DNA of 64,000 nt from NCBI GenBank assembly GCA_951799425.1, contig OX637395.1, positions 11,820,451 to 11,884,450 of the forward strand, in the 5' to 3' direction. Made by a program: the position numbers and the translations under genes. Below are positions 43,587 through 54,780 of this stretch, piece by piece; the stretch's first letter is position 1; every line of letters starts with the position of its first letter. A model generated the notes under the pieces. It ran no database searches, had not been told where the DNA came from, and saw only the letters and a list, made by a program, of their open reading frames with translations. This stretch comes from Ilex aquifolium. Taxonomy: Eukaryota > Streptophyta > Magnoliopsida > Aquifoliales > Aquifoliaceae.

Positions 43587-43985
43587 TTATATATTTTCGA
43601 GCTTTGCCAATAGTTCTGGCATGCTCTTTGGTGGTCGCTTTATTACCGAAAAGCGGAAACTCGATGAGCAGAGACCTCCCAGGAAGGCGGTCATGATGAC
43701 TTTGTCATTGGGCTCCTCGATTTTGAGCTGAGAGTCACTATGAGAAAGAAGGTGTTGAGTTTCCATCTCTATTGCCAACCTTAGGCTAGAGATGAGGGCT
43801 TCATATTCTGCCTCATTGTTGGAGGCGATGAAGTGAAGCTTCACTACATACTTGATGTGAGTGTCGTCGGTGCTGATCAAGATAAGGCCCGCTCCTCCTC
43901 CTTCGTTGGTTGAGGAGCCGTCGACGTAGAGTTTCCAGAGTGATGGAGAAGGCTGCTCAGAGGTTTCTGGAAGGGGTAAGTCCAT
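43587..43985 (-). pseudogene. Fused RNase H and gag scraps in one frame
   Basis: A 132-codon open frame. Residues 17-87 look like the additional RNase H (aRNH) of Tat-lineage elements: WKLYVDGSSTNEGGGAGLIL (D22), IASNNEAEYEALISSLRLA and SHSDSQL (D84). From about residue 88 it turns, without a stop, into a gag-like piece, EEPNDKVIMTAFLGGLCS and KRPPKSMPELLAKLENI. In normal elements gag precedes RNase H, so the order is reversed and the fusion must be a rearrangement. Function is unlikely but the frame is open. Confidence 0.7.
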
Positions 43986-44039
43986 AGGGCGAGTCGCCTG
44001 GGTACCAGGTTGGGATCCAGAAGGGGTCTGGACGCCAGA

Positions 44040-44335
44040 GGGACTTGCCTGGGCGCCATCAAGGGTGGCTGAAGGGGCCTGGGCGCCATCAGGGGTGGCT
44101 GAAGAGGCCTGGGCGCCATCAGGGGTGGCTGAAGAGGTCTGGGCGCCTGAGGACCTTGTTTGGGCGCCAGCAAGGGTGGCTGAAGAGGCCTGGGCGCCAT
44201 CAGGGGTGGCTGAAGAGGCCTGGGCGCCTGAGGGCCTTGCCTGGGCGCCATCAAGGGTGACTGAAGAGGCCTGGGCGCCTAAGGGCCTTGCTTGGGCGCC
44301 ATCAGGGGTGGCTGAAGAGGCCTGGGCGCCTGGGG
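44040..44335. repeat. 30-bp tandem repeat array (GGCGCCATCA type)
   Basis: About ten units of GGCCTGGGCGCCATCAGGGG plus TGGCTGAAGA, with variants carrying CTGAGGGCCTTG in place of the GGGGTGGCTG part. The unit is again a multiple of three; the minus frame reads (M)APRPLQPPL repeats. Confidence 0.9.
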
Positions 44336-44814
44336 ATCCTTGATGGGCGTCAGGCTATCCTCACCGAGCTCCTGTACGTCCTTGTCGAGAGTTGAGGTGT
44401 CCTCGCGGGGCGAGGTGGAAAGCTTGTTGTTCTCCTCTTGTGCTGGAGTCAGCTCAGCAATGAAATCCGCCAGTGCTTGTGCTTTGATGGCGTTTAAGGC
44501 GTCACCTAGTTGGTTTTACACCTATTTTATCTTTTTGTTCCACTGGTTGGGAGCTCTTTTTGAATTGTCATGGAAATGGCTCTGTGCTCAATGCTTTGGT
44601 TTTCACACTCATCCTCTTGGAGATAAGGGTCTCCACCATGGAGAGCAGGAGCTAGAGGAGGAGGTTGAGGTCCCTCATGGGGAGGTCCTTCATGCTGGGC
44701 GCCCAAGGGGGCTCCTAAGGGGGCGGCTAGATGAGGAGCACCCATGTGGGGAGCTCCTTGACACCCCAGGCGTGGAACTCCTCTCACTTGAGGTCCAGGT
44801 TATGCTCCTCATTG

Positions 44815-44974
44815 CCCAACGAGCATTAGTTGAAGGATCCGCTGGTTTTGGGCCACAAGCTGCTGCGTGGTCTCCAGCATCTGCTGCGTACTTGGGATGG
44901 TTGGGGGAGGAGTAACCTCCTCTTCTTGGTTGGTTATTCTCAGGCTGGTTCACCGATCGGGTAGTGATCGCCAT
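44815..44974 (-). pseudogene. Gag start of the non-autonomous gypsy element
   Basis: Start MAITTRSVNQPENNQ at 44974, about 60 bp inside the 5' LTR. The following Q-rich sequence (EEEVTPPPTIPSTQQMLETT, QQLVAQNQRILQLMLVG) continues in another frame and ends at a stop near 44818. This is the usual N-terminus of plant Tat-type gag. The rest of gag is missing apart from the scrap at 43587-43720. Confidence 0.6.
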
Positions 44975-45009
44975 TGATTCAACAGAGAAAGTGTTTAGAA
45001 ATGAGAATT

Positions 45010-45036
45010 TTGTCTTTCCCACAGACGGCGCCAAAC
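45010..45036 (-). other. Primer-binding site of the non-autonomous gypsy element
   Basis: On the minus strand GTTTGGCGCCGTCTGTGGGA follows the 5' LTR end CATCA. TGGCGCCGT matches the 3' end of plant tRNA-Asp as used by many gypsy elements; the rest diverges. Confidence 0.65.
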
Positions 45037-45595
45037 TGATGATGCACAAAATTGACTTTGCACACCACTAGTCAAGTAATTTAGAATTAAGTAGTAATTA
45101 ATGTAGAGAGAGAGACGAGATTTATAGTGGTTCGGTCAGTTTGACCTACGTCCACTTTGAAATGGCAGAGAGTTGCCGGTAGTTTATTGATTCCGGTGAA
45201 CGGAGTGTTACAGATTGGAGAGGAAGAGGAGATTTATGCTCAATAGAAGGTGATGCCCCCCAAGTGTTGGTGGGGCTTACATTTTATAGTCATTCTCCAA
45301 CAGAGTGGAGCTATTAAGTGGCAAATATCTGGCTATCCTGGTGGAACTTGCAGATTCTCCTCAACGGGTGTGGCCGTTGAGGAGCTCCCCACAAGACTCG
45401 GTCCAAGTTGACTGCTTCCAAGGTGGTAGAGAAGGTAAGGGTGCTCTCTGGATCTTTGTAGCTAAGCCGAGGCAGCTCCATGGTGCACTTAATTGGGCTT
45501 GAGTCTTCATAAGTTTGAGCCTTTAATTGCAACTGGGCTTCAGTATGGTTTTGGGCCTTTTCACATAAATTAGGTCATTTGGGCTTGGCCCATCA
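45037..45595 (-). repeat. 5' LTR of the non-autonomous gypsy element
   Basis: Direct repeat of 40812-41370. Followed by the target duplication AGTAG at 45596-45600. Confidence 0.93.
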
Positions 45596-45600
45596 AGTAG

Positions 45601-45909
45601 AAATGACACTAGACAAACCAGCCATGTGATCAAAGACACCAGAGTCTATGATTCAGTGGCTACGGGTGGATGACTGTAAACAAGTGAAAATGGTACCTGA
45701 ATAGGCAAAAGTAGCAGTGGAAGAATATGATACTTCCTATTGCTGGGATATGAACTGAGCATACTCCTCTCATGTAATAGTAACTAACTCAAAGTCAGGA
45801 GGGGTCGAACGTGCTGATGGTGCAGGTAAGGAGGGAGCATCTTCATGATAGGAGACTTGATTGGCAATGCCAGAGGGCTTGACATGCAAATCCCAACAAT
45901 AAGTAAAAG
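45601..45909 (-). pseudogene. Copia gag/protease segment between two insertions
   Basis: Minus strand reads YCWDLHVKPSGIANQVSYH and LPAPSARSTPPDFELVTIT, the region directly after the zinc knuckle of copia gag, running into the protease region. It is cut off from the first half of the zinc knuckle by the solo LTR (45910-48357) and from integrase by the gypsy element. Confidence 0.75.
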
Positions 45910-48357
45910 TGTGAAACCCGGTAACTTTAATAAATTAATTAAATGGGTAATGCGATATTAAACTTTTAAACAAAGTTAAAATCAGAATTTTTTCATAGCC
46001 CGGATGATAAAATGGATGGCACCGTTGAATTTGTTTCGCAAAAATGAGTCGGGTGTGCAAATTTCGTTAAATTCTGAGACAGTAAAAAAAATCAAGTATT
46101 ACGAAGTGAGATACGCGATCGGGTGCTACAAGATTAAAATTCCAGCAACTAGGCTTTTATTCGTGGATCCATGATATATTTATAATAGTTAGTCAAAGCA
46201 CCCTTATCCAAGCTTGAGACACGTCAAATTATAATTGATTTTGGTAGATTTCAAGCCAATCAAAGGGAGACACTTGACACTTTATACACTTAATATTTAA
46301 ATAGAAGCTTACATTTGAAGACTTGGTCTTCCATTTGTTCCAACATTAGAAAGAGAGTGCGGGAGTGAAAGCTTAAAGTTCTTCAATTTCTTCCTTCTTC
46401 TTTGAATTTTATTTTTCGATCCAACCGTTAAAACTCAATTGGGCAAGTACAAAAGTTCTTCTATACATCAAGGGCTATCCATTAACACCAAGATTGCTCA
46501 TATTCCTCACGTTTTGCTACCCAGATTTTTTTGGATAGCAGTTGGGTCAACTCAGTTTCGAGTTTGTTTGGCTCACCTTCTTCGGGTATTTGCTTGGGTT
46601 TGCTTGACCACTTCAGGGGGGGTTTCTTCACTACCATTTTGCCTACATTTTGAGGGGTTTAAAAGCTTCAAAAACAAGGCGGGGTTCCATTCTATTTGAT
46701 ACAAATTCCAAACTAGTGTGTGTATATGAGTTGGGTTAAATATAGGATTCATAGTCAATCCTTTAATTTGTGAAGCCTTATTATGATTAATTTGTTATAT
46801 GTTAGAATTAGTGGCTTAAAGCACGTTAATTGTAAATTAGCATGGCTTTGATGTATTAATGACATATCAAGCTTAATTGAGTTATTAGCATGTGATATGA
46901 GTATGAAATTATATTATGTTAAATGGGAATTTAGTATATGACTAGTATAGTTAATTGTGCTTTATGTTTATTTGAATTAATAAACATGTTGCTTTGTTAA
47001 AATTTATATTTATTGAATTAATAAACATGTTCTCATGTTGAAAGTGACAAGCATACTATGTGTGTAATTTGATTCACATTATATGTTTCATGAAATGCTA
47101 TGATGATAAATATATGCATTTCTTTTGGTATTTGAGATTGTAAGTCCATTTCATTGCATTTGGGCATACATGCTATATGCACGGGTTTTACATCACATCC
47201 ATGATGCATTGGCATGGCAGTGTTGTGTGTACATGGGTTGGTCACTTACCACATAGGTGAGTGTGTGGGCCTTGAAAATTGGGCTCAAGTCCGATTAAGT
47301 CTCACAGGAACAATGATAATAAAATGGGGTATTAGCAAGAAGGGATAGATTCTGTCTTGGGTGTAAGGCCCGGTTATGTAGGTCACACACTTAGCCGTTG
47401 GTGTAACGAGCCCATAAAAGTGTGTCGATGTACTTGGAATAGGGGGTGCGAGTCTTGAAATTCATGTTGGTTGGATATACCATTGGTGATAGTCCATAAA
47501 TACCCTAACCCTAACCCGAAAGAAAAAAGATAATAAATGACAAGATCATTGAGTTAACTCAATTGTGTGGGCATGAAGTGCCCGGTTCATGAACATGACA
47601 CTACATGTATCGTGGGAGCCCGAGTTGGGTTCAGAGTTGGTTATGTGTACATGAACCATCACCTTGTTTCATGGCTTTGTTTGTAGCATTTATTTATGTT
47701 ACACATTACATATATGAATGTTTGATGTATATGAATGTGTATCACCCATCACATGCATTATTGGGTTGGGAGGCCTACCTTATAGCAGATAGCCTATTGG
47801 GCTTTGGCTCACCCCATCATGGGAAAAATATTTCAGGTTCAGTTGATGCTTCCGCGGATGGCCCACACTTGGGCTCAGCTTGAGGATAGAGCCGGAGTTG
47901 GAGCTCTTATTTTGATGAATTAGATACTACTAAGTCTCATTTGTATTTATTTGGGCAGCCTTGTATTTTGGTTTATACAACTCTTATATATTCTTTTGTA
48001 AAGGCATGTGTTATTAGGAAATTGTATCTATTCTTTTAACAAGTAAATGACTTGTACTTATTTGGGCATGTAATCTTGAAACTTAAAGACTTTACATGTT
48101 GGGTTGTAGACTTTGTGAGTTAATGTTTAATGTAAGGAATCTTGTTTAGATAATTACATTGGACCTTGGATGGTTATTGTCATTGTTGTTGAGACAGGTT
48201 GTGCATTGGTGGAGTTCCTCGTACAAAGGAGAGACTCTGTCGAAATTTCGTCAGAATTGGCCCTCCTAGGTCAAGGTCTTAAATTAATTAATAAGATTTA
48301 ACAAAAGATAATTGAATTAGCGCTATAATCAGGACCCTCGAATTTTGGGGCGTCACA
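45910..48357 (+). mobile_element. Solo LTR in copia gag
   Basis: A 2,448-bp non-coding insert with termini TGTGAAACCCGG and GGGGCGTCACA (inverted TGTGA/TCACA). It splits the copia zinc knuckle exactly between THYGSTNHIV and YCWDLH. GGCTCACCCCATCATGGG (about 47807) is typical of this LTR type. I see no perfect 5-bp duplication (AAAAG against AACAA). The termini resemble those of the solo LTR at 33874-35261. The short plus-strand frames inside are chance frames. Confidence 0.75.
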
Positions 48358-49083
48358 AACAATGTGATTAGTACTACCATAATGAGTACATAAACGAGTG
48401 CTAGGACGCCCCCCACGACCTCCACTACGGCCCCCTCGAGAGTCACGACCACCACAATCACCACGAACACTACCACTGTTGCCATTAGAGACAACTAAAG
48501 CTAAACAATCAATAGAAGGGCCATGATCAATGCTAGAAGTAGAATGAGCATGGGACAACATAACACGTTGTAAGCACAAAAAAATCTTGGGAAGGGATGG
48601 AAGGCTAGGATCACCCAAGATCTGGGCACAGATAGGTTCATACTCCGGCTTCAAACCAACAAGAAAGCGAACAATATCCGAATCCTTACTTTGTCGATGC
48701 CAAACCTGAGCATCAGTGGTGAAAGGGTGGTAAATCCTCAATTCCTCCCAAACTCCTCTAACTCGGGAGTAGTAGTCTGTAAACTCTGAGTACTTTGTTC
48801 AAGGCAAAAATATTATTTGCAGACTTCATAAGCACGAGTAAAATTATCAATGCTAGAATACATGATAGCCAAATGATCCCAAATGTACTTGGCAGTATGG
48901 AGATAAAGTAATGTAGAGTCAATATGAGGCTCAATATTGTTCAACGGTAATGAAATAATATGTGCATCCCCATGTTCTCATTGATCGAACCTGAGGTCAC
49001 AATCCTTGGGTGCTCAAAGAAATACTTGAACAAATTAGGACCACAAAACAGAATTAGTCCTATTAAATTTGACTGAAGTCATG
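48358..49083 (-). pseudogene. Copia gag (minus strand)
   Basis: Gag begins at about 49083 with MTSVKFNRTNSVLWS-like sequence, the usual VKFxGxNFxxW motif. It then has several stops, followed by QSKDSDIVRFLVGLKPEYEP, ICAQILGDPSLPSLPKIF and LCLQRVMLS. After these come a glycine/arginine-rich stretch and the first half of a zinc knuckle, CTHYGSTNHIV. The CxxC has lost its second cysteine (Y). The gene continues at 45909 after the solo LTR. Confidence 0.85.
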
Positions 49084-49560
49084 GGAGCATGAAGAAAAGC
49101 AGTGTGGAAAAGTGGGGGTGGCAAGGTTGAGACAAGAGAGGTATCGTCGGTCTTTGGCTGCATATTTGTACCACATGTGGTGTACTAGTAGAGGGGAACA
49201 AGAGAGAGACCTGACCTGTCACAGATTGGGAGAGGAGAAGGTTGAACCAGTGGATAAAGAGCTTGAACAAGACAAAGCTTTGCTGCACCGACTAGTTTTA
49301 GACACTGAACTAGCAGAAAAATCTATTTGTGTAACAAAACCGGCTATAGAATAGATGAAAAGTGTGGAACCGGCAAGAGAGGCACTGAACCGGATTAAAC
49401 CGGGTAGAAAAGGGCATGAACCGGGTGATAAAAGGCCTAAACCGTCCTGAACCGATTGGAAGTAAGCAAAACCGGTGTGAACCGGTCTAGGTTGAAACAA
49501 ACCGGGACTGGATCTGATCAAGTTGGATCAGAACAGTGGGCTTGGGCTTGTCTAGATTGG
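49084..49560 (-). other. Copia leader region with AACCGG motif array
   Basis: Upstream of copia gag. At 49338-49508 the motif AACCGG (with GAACCGG, AAACCGGG and AACCGGTGTGAACCGGTC) occurs about nine times. I do not find the 5' LTR that would match 37622-37796, so the 5' end is eroded or missing. Confidence 0.55.
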
Positions 49561-50022
49561 ACCTAAAACCAGATAATCCTCTTGAGCAACCAGCCATATA
49601 TGTAACGATGCTTTATTACCAATCAGGCGATTGTTCATAACCTTCGATGGCAAGAAAGACAAGAGGCTTTTAGCCGTATGCATAAGCTACACGAAGAGAT
49701 CAAAGCCCTATTGACTTGTTTGCTTGTGTTGAGCTTTGTCCATTTTCAGCTGGGTCCCAAAAATTAAATAAAAATAAGGAAATTATAGATTTCCACCTGC
49801 TACTTTGCTCTAGTAGCATTCTACATCCCCACATATAAAAATTCACACCTAACCCCTTATAGTTGTGAATCAATTTAAAACCATCAGAAAATTCTGTCAA
49901 AAGTAATAGTTAAAAGTCAAATGCAATATTTTTAGTAAAATAATAGGGGGAAAATCTATAATTTGTCAAAAAAAAAAAAAAAACATAAAAAAGTGTTGTC
50001 TGGTAGTGTCTAGTGGGGATAG
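49561..50022. other. Upstream region of the phytocyanin exon
   Basis: AT-rich. An A-run lies at 49970-49983. No gene seen; likely promoter of the phytocyanin fragment in its 3' part. Confidence 0.45.
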
Positions 50023-50030
50023 TATAAATA
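50023..50030 (+). promoter_or_regulatory. TATA box of the phytocyanin fragment
   Basis: TATAAATAGG, 61 bp before the ATG, with CATCAATTACAAACATAATA as a typical short leader. Confidence 0.6.
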
Positions 50031-50083
50031 GGTGCAGGTGGAATAGCAAAATTCCATCAATTACAAACATAATACCCTCCAAA

Positions 50084-50237
50084 ATGGCATGATTCAATCT
50101 ACTCGTAGCTTTTACAATTTTAGTTTTGGTATCTCCGATGGTAGCGTTGTCGAAGGAATATGTTGTTGGCTGGAATCAAAATGTTGATTATTATGCATGG
50201 GTCGCTGATAAAACTTTTTACGTTGGCGACATTTTAG
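50084..50237 (+). pseudogene. Phytocyanin (blue copper protein) first exon
   Basis: ATG at 50084, then a TGA at codon 3, then FNLLVAFTILVLVSPMVALS, a signal-peptide-like hydrophobic stretch, and KEYVVGWNQNVDYYAWVADK, TFYVGDIL. This matches the N-terminus of mature phytocyanins (the YxVGxxxGW, W and FxVGDxL landmarks). It ends at a GT donor in the phase used by phytocyanin genes after GDxL. The second exon, with the copper-binding H, C, H and Q/M ligands, is not found downstream in the window. Stop codon plus missing exon make this a fragment. A real start at a later ATG (within the signal peptide) is unlikely. Phytocyanins are apoplastic or GPI-anchored electron carriers. Confidence 0.75.
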
Positions 50238-50999
50238 GTAATTCTATTCACCCATGAGGGGAAAAATATGCATTTTTAGTTCGAATGCTATCAAAAATTT
50301 TACCAATTTATGGTAATTTAAAAACAAAAGTTAGCAAAATACCTATCTTTCATGATTATTTACCAAAATACTATTACTTTTATGAATTCATGCGTCTAAA
50401 GCATGACGGAAACACACTGAGACACGTTTTCATAAAACAACGATAGTTTAATAAATAAGTTTGAAAACTGTGATATTTTGATAAAAAAGTTATAAAAATA
50501 CAGAAGAAGAAAAATTAATTCCAAAATATGGCTATGCTTTTTTGTCTGGAGAACGAATACAATATTGAGATTAGTTCCAATTTAATTTGGGTTGAGTTAT
50601 AATATCAAAAAATCATGTTTTTGTTAAAAAAAAAGTTCAGATTGAAATATAAAATACTATATTTCATTGACACCTAAAATATATAAAATACTATAGTTCA
50701 GATTGATCCTAAAATACTAAGATAAAAGGTAACTTTCATTGACACCTCTTGGATTTAGGTCATATTTCGCTAATATCCACTATAATTTTTGAAATATCAC
50801 CGCAAACCCCTATAATTCATATATGCATTGTTGAAACTACCCCTACCATCTCTGTCGTTACTGACAGCCAAAAAAACCATCTGTTGTCATAACATATTCT
50901 TTATATAGACAAAGATATAACAAGTAGTAGGCAACACTTCCTTGTTCCAACTTCCAACTACAACAGAAGAGTAGTTCTCCAAGACCAACACAAACAACT
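50238..50999. other. No gene seen
   Basis: AT-rich. TTTCATTGACACCT is repeated at about 50663 and 50734. No second phytocyanin exon is found. Confidence 0.5.
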
Positions 51000-51735
51000 G
51001 AATTTGTTGAAATTATATATTAATTTAGTTTGATAAATTAAATATTAATTGGATGAATTGAATGTTCGTTTGATGATATTAAACATTAATTTGTCAAACT
51101 TGTAGATCAATTTGGCATTTTTGTGTTGATAAAATTGAATGTTAACTTGATGAAATTGAATATCAATTTGGTGTTGATTTGATAAAATTGAATATTAATT
51201 TAGTGTTAAATTAATAAAATAATATTAATCTAATAAAATTGAATGTTAACTTAATGAAATAAATGATTAATTTGGTGTTAATTTGATGAATTAAATTTTA
51301 AATTAATAAAATTGAATTTTAGTTTGATGTTAATTTGATGAAACTGAATGTTGATTTGATGAGATTAAATGACAATTTGATTTAACTAAATGTTAATTTC
51401 ATGAAATAGAACTTTAAATTGGTAGAATTGAATATTTTTTTGGTGTTAATTTCATGATATTGAATATTGATTTAATGACGTTAAATAATAATTTGATAAA
51501 AATAAATGTCAATTTGATGAATTTAAGTTCAATTTCATGTTAGGCTGATAAAGTTAAATATAAATTTGGTGTTAATTTGAGAAAATTGAGTGTGGCTTGA
51601 TGAATTTGAATGTTAAATTGATGAAATTAAAGGTCAATTTAGTGTTAATTTGATAAAACTGAATATAAATTTGGTGTTAATTGATCAGATTAAATGTTCA
51701 TTGAATGAATTGGATGTTAACGTGATGAAATCGAA
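51000..51735. repeat. AT-rich degenerate tandem array
   Basis: About 730 bp of drifted units built from (A)ATTGAATGTTAATTTGATGA and TTTGGTGTTAATTTGATAAA, roughly 20-25 bp each. Unit length and order vary, as in an old minisatellite. Confidence 0.75.
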
Positions 51736-52239
51736 TGTATATTCAATTGATAAAAATGGTGCCAAATTTGTATTTTTTTTAATTAGTGGTTTGCATGAAA
51801 TTCCAATTCAGATCTCAACCTCAGCTATTTTAGTTTTGTCCTAGAAAATAAGTAATGTTTCTCAATAAAATACGTATTCAACATAAAAGAGGTGAAAACA
51901 CAGTAAAAGGCTGTCGAAAATCTAACAAAACTGAATGTCTCCTGGCAACAAGTAGTTCATATGTGAGTATCACTGTGACTATTATGAGCAGAAGCTGAAT
52001 GTCACTGTCCTTCGAAAGCAGAAGTTGGGGATACTTCCTATCTCTTTGATTGCATCCGAGCCTTGATGAACAAACTATCAGATAAATACTTATGTTACAT
52101 CACTCTATTCTATAATTGATAAAACTCGTTCATTTGCAACGGATATCGTCCTAAGCTTTTTTTTTTGGCGTATACATGCCATTAGTTGTTCTTAAATGTT
52201 GTGTTTATCATGAAAAATAATTGGTTGATTGATGTATAC
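51736..52239. other. No gene seen
   Basis: Short frames only. No recognisable element. Confidence 0.5.
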
Positions 52240-52512
52240 ATGTGGGGCTTTGGTTTAACATGAAATGGCCGCAACTCTACTTCATTTCAAATTGCTTGGT
52301 TATTCTCTTTCGTTTGTTATTGTATATAGTGAAAAGCGTTTGGTCTAAGCATGGGAAGAATGGTGTAGCAATTATGAAACTTTGGGTTCGGAAATCCCTG
52401 TTGTTGTCTAAAAGGGATGGGTTGTTGTTTTGAACAAGGACGACTCCGTTCGAATGCCACTGAATGACATCGAGTGTTAGTCCCAAAAGTTTGGTTTCGA
52501 CTATAGAAATAA
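52240..52512. repeat. Dispersed repeat, copy 1
   Basis: 52242-52320 (GGCTTTGGTTTAACATGAAATGG and on) recurs at 52928-53005. 52325-52512 (TAGTGAAAAGCGTTTGGTCT, GTGTAGCAATTATGAAACTT, GGATGGGTTGTTGTTTTGAA, AGTCCCAAAAGTTTGGTTT) recurs at 54432-54622. Probably fragments of one retroelement; no coding motif. Confidence 0.7.
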
Positions 52513-52927
52513 GAAAAGCAAAAAAGATACCTAGTATTCCGATTGCAAAATGTAGCCTATGTCCCATGGTTATGGTGAAGTGTGGGACAAATGGAGGACT
52601 GGTTACAAGAATGAAGTTGGAATGAAGTCTTTAGTAACAAATGGGGAATGTTTATACGAATGGAGTATTTAGTAAAGTTACAACCTATATATAAATACTG
52701 TGAACAAGTAAGTTATAGGCATAAAAATATTCTGAATAGTTCATAAAATTTTTGTGGTTGGTCATTGCTAATATAATATAACCAACTCTTGTCGTAAAAA
52801 ATGATGAAAATTGATCATATAAATTTAACTTGACTTGAGATTTATACTAGGGACACAAACTTATCCTCTCCTCTATTCTTCTTAAAAACTATAATCTGAG
52901 CAAATATTCCTTACCGACCCATACCAC

Positions 52928-53005
52928 GTGAGGCTTTGGTTAAACATGAAATGGTCGCAATTCTACTTCATTTGCATTTAGCTTGGTTATTCTCTTTTGT
53001 TTGGT
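52928..53005. repeat. Dispersed repeat, partial copy 2
   Basis: Matches 52242-52320 with a few changes. Soon after, ACACCACGTATGTTGTACATG occurs twice (53017 and 53101), 84 bp apart. Confidence 0.65.
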
Positions 53006-53119
53006 TACTAGCAATACACCACGTATGTTGTACATGAGCAAATTTAAAAATAAAAATAAAATAATGATATTTATACTTAATTTGGGAACTTAATGCAGTA
53101 CACCACGTATGTTGTACAT

Positions 53120-54431
53120 GCTTGAAATATATGGTTTGATAATTGTAATTGCATGCCCGGTTGTTTCAATATATTATTGTTTGAAATTCAATGATGCAAC
53201 AACATGAGATTGGATATGACTTTGTCAATGTCTCTCTAGCTTTTGTTTTTCTTTAGAAAATAAAATGAAATCTTTGCACAAAACATCCCCATGTCTTTAA
53301 AAGGAGCCCAACATCGTTTATAGAAAAGATAAAACCAATGGCATGGACATGTTTCCTAAGATGAATATTTGATAGGTGTATATACACACACAACATAAAA
53401 TGAAAATAGAAAGACAAAAAAGGGTTGATAAAATTTTGCTTTCCAGTTTTGCCTCATCAAACACATGTTGGCATCTTCCTAAATGTTTCATCATGAAAGT
53501 CAACTGGTACGGTGATTTTCCAACACTAGTTCTTCATTTTGAGTGTGCATCTCTCTATCTTGCTATTTTCTCGAAAACATAATGTGGCTTCTCTATCAAC
53601 TGACAGTATCAACATGAGTAAAAGTCCATGGATGAAAAAAAATAGTGGAATTTTGCAAAAGCTATTAATTCCAACTCATGTCACCTGTGCTGTCACCCTT
53701 TCAGGTTTCTACAATGAAAATTCTATTACTAATTCTTTTCACCCCGTTGTCCATTCCCATGATCTTGCTCAGAAGTGATAGAATTATTTTCAATGGATCT
53801 TGAACGAATACTACCGTTATTTGTAACAAGAAAGTCTAAAAATCGAAAGTGCATATTTGTTGCTATACTCGTCGAGAAAACGGATTTTGGAATATGCAAA
53901 TATTTGTAGATGTGGATGTTCATAATGAAAATAGATGAATTGCAAATTTCTAATATCAATTATTAATGGCCCTCCAAATGCTTGCTAGAACTATAATTTT
54001 GTGGTAAAACTCTTAAGTCGCTAGAGAGAGAGAGGGAGAGAGAGGGAGGGAGGGCATGAGGAGGAGGAAAATGGGGAAGATGAAGTGAATGAAAGTCTAT
54101 AGAAGTAAGAATAATAAAATACACCAAGTAATGTTTTTATAATTGACGTTTAGTCTCTCTATATAACTCGTGCTTCCTCATTAAATTTAATAATGGTAGT
54201 ACATTAGTTTCCCCAATATGATGATTGCATGCACCCACTATATGAATGTAGAGAGAGAGAGCTAGGTAATTATGGACTCTGTAGATAACCAAAGGCCAAA
54301 AGATCAATTTATGATGTGAATTTATGTACGTACGCCCAATAGATATATGAAAGTTCTTAGATTAAGAGGATAAAGTAGAGGTAAACAAATTTTTTTAGGG
54401 CTAAGCTCCTTTTATTAGTAGCATATATTAT
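53120..54431. other. No gene seen
   Basis: AT-rich. A GA-rich microsatellite lies at 54022-54054. The frames at 53318-53959 show no domain. Confidence 0.5.
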
Positions 54432-54780
54432 ATATAGTGAAAGGCATTCGATCTAAGCACGAGAAGAATGGTGTAGCAATTAGGAAACTTTGGGTTCTAA
54501 AATCTTTGTTGTTGTTTAAAAGGGATGGGTTGTTGTTTTGAACAAGGAGGACTCAGTTCGAATGCCATTTAATGACAATTGAGCGTTAGTCCCAAAAGTT
54601 TGGTTTTGACTATAAAAATAGGGTCGCGTTCAAATGTCCATCGAACATTAGTACAAGAAGTTTAGTTTGTTTTGTGGGAATTTTTTTTCCATTCAAACGC
54701 CTATCAAATGCCCACGATTCAAAACTTCTGACTGTGAAAACAGGACTCTGTTCAAACGTCTATCAAATTGTGGTTCTAAA
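54432..54780. repeat. Dispersed repeat, copy 3, with TTCAAACG-like motifs
   Basis: 54432-54622 matches 52325-52512. Downstream, 54640-54770 has GTTCAAATG, ATTCAAACG, GTTCAAACG and TATCAAAT/CATCGAAC motifs, a decayed motif cluster like those in the LTRs at 33.4 and 61.0 kb. Confidence 0.6.

Larger units (their letters stand above)
40812..45595 (-). mobile_element. Young non-autonomous Ty3/gypsy (Tat-like) element
   Basis: A complete 4,784-bp element with two 559-bp LTRs, 40812-41370 and 45037-45595, that differ at about three positions by eye. The 5-bp duplication AGTAG lies at 40807-40811 and 45596-45600. Minus orientation: primer-binding site next to 45036, polypurine tract next to 41371. 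The inside carries only gag-like and RNase-H-like scraps plus five sets of GC-rich tandem repeats, with no protease, RT or integrase, so it depends on another element for movement. It interrupts the copia element. Confidence 0.92.

Noticed and set aside
48288-48494. Valine-rich minus-strand frame that looks like a membrane protein.
   Set aside because: It is an off-frame reading of the glycine-rich copia gag running into the solo LTR.
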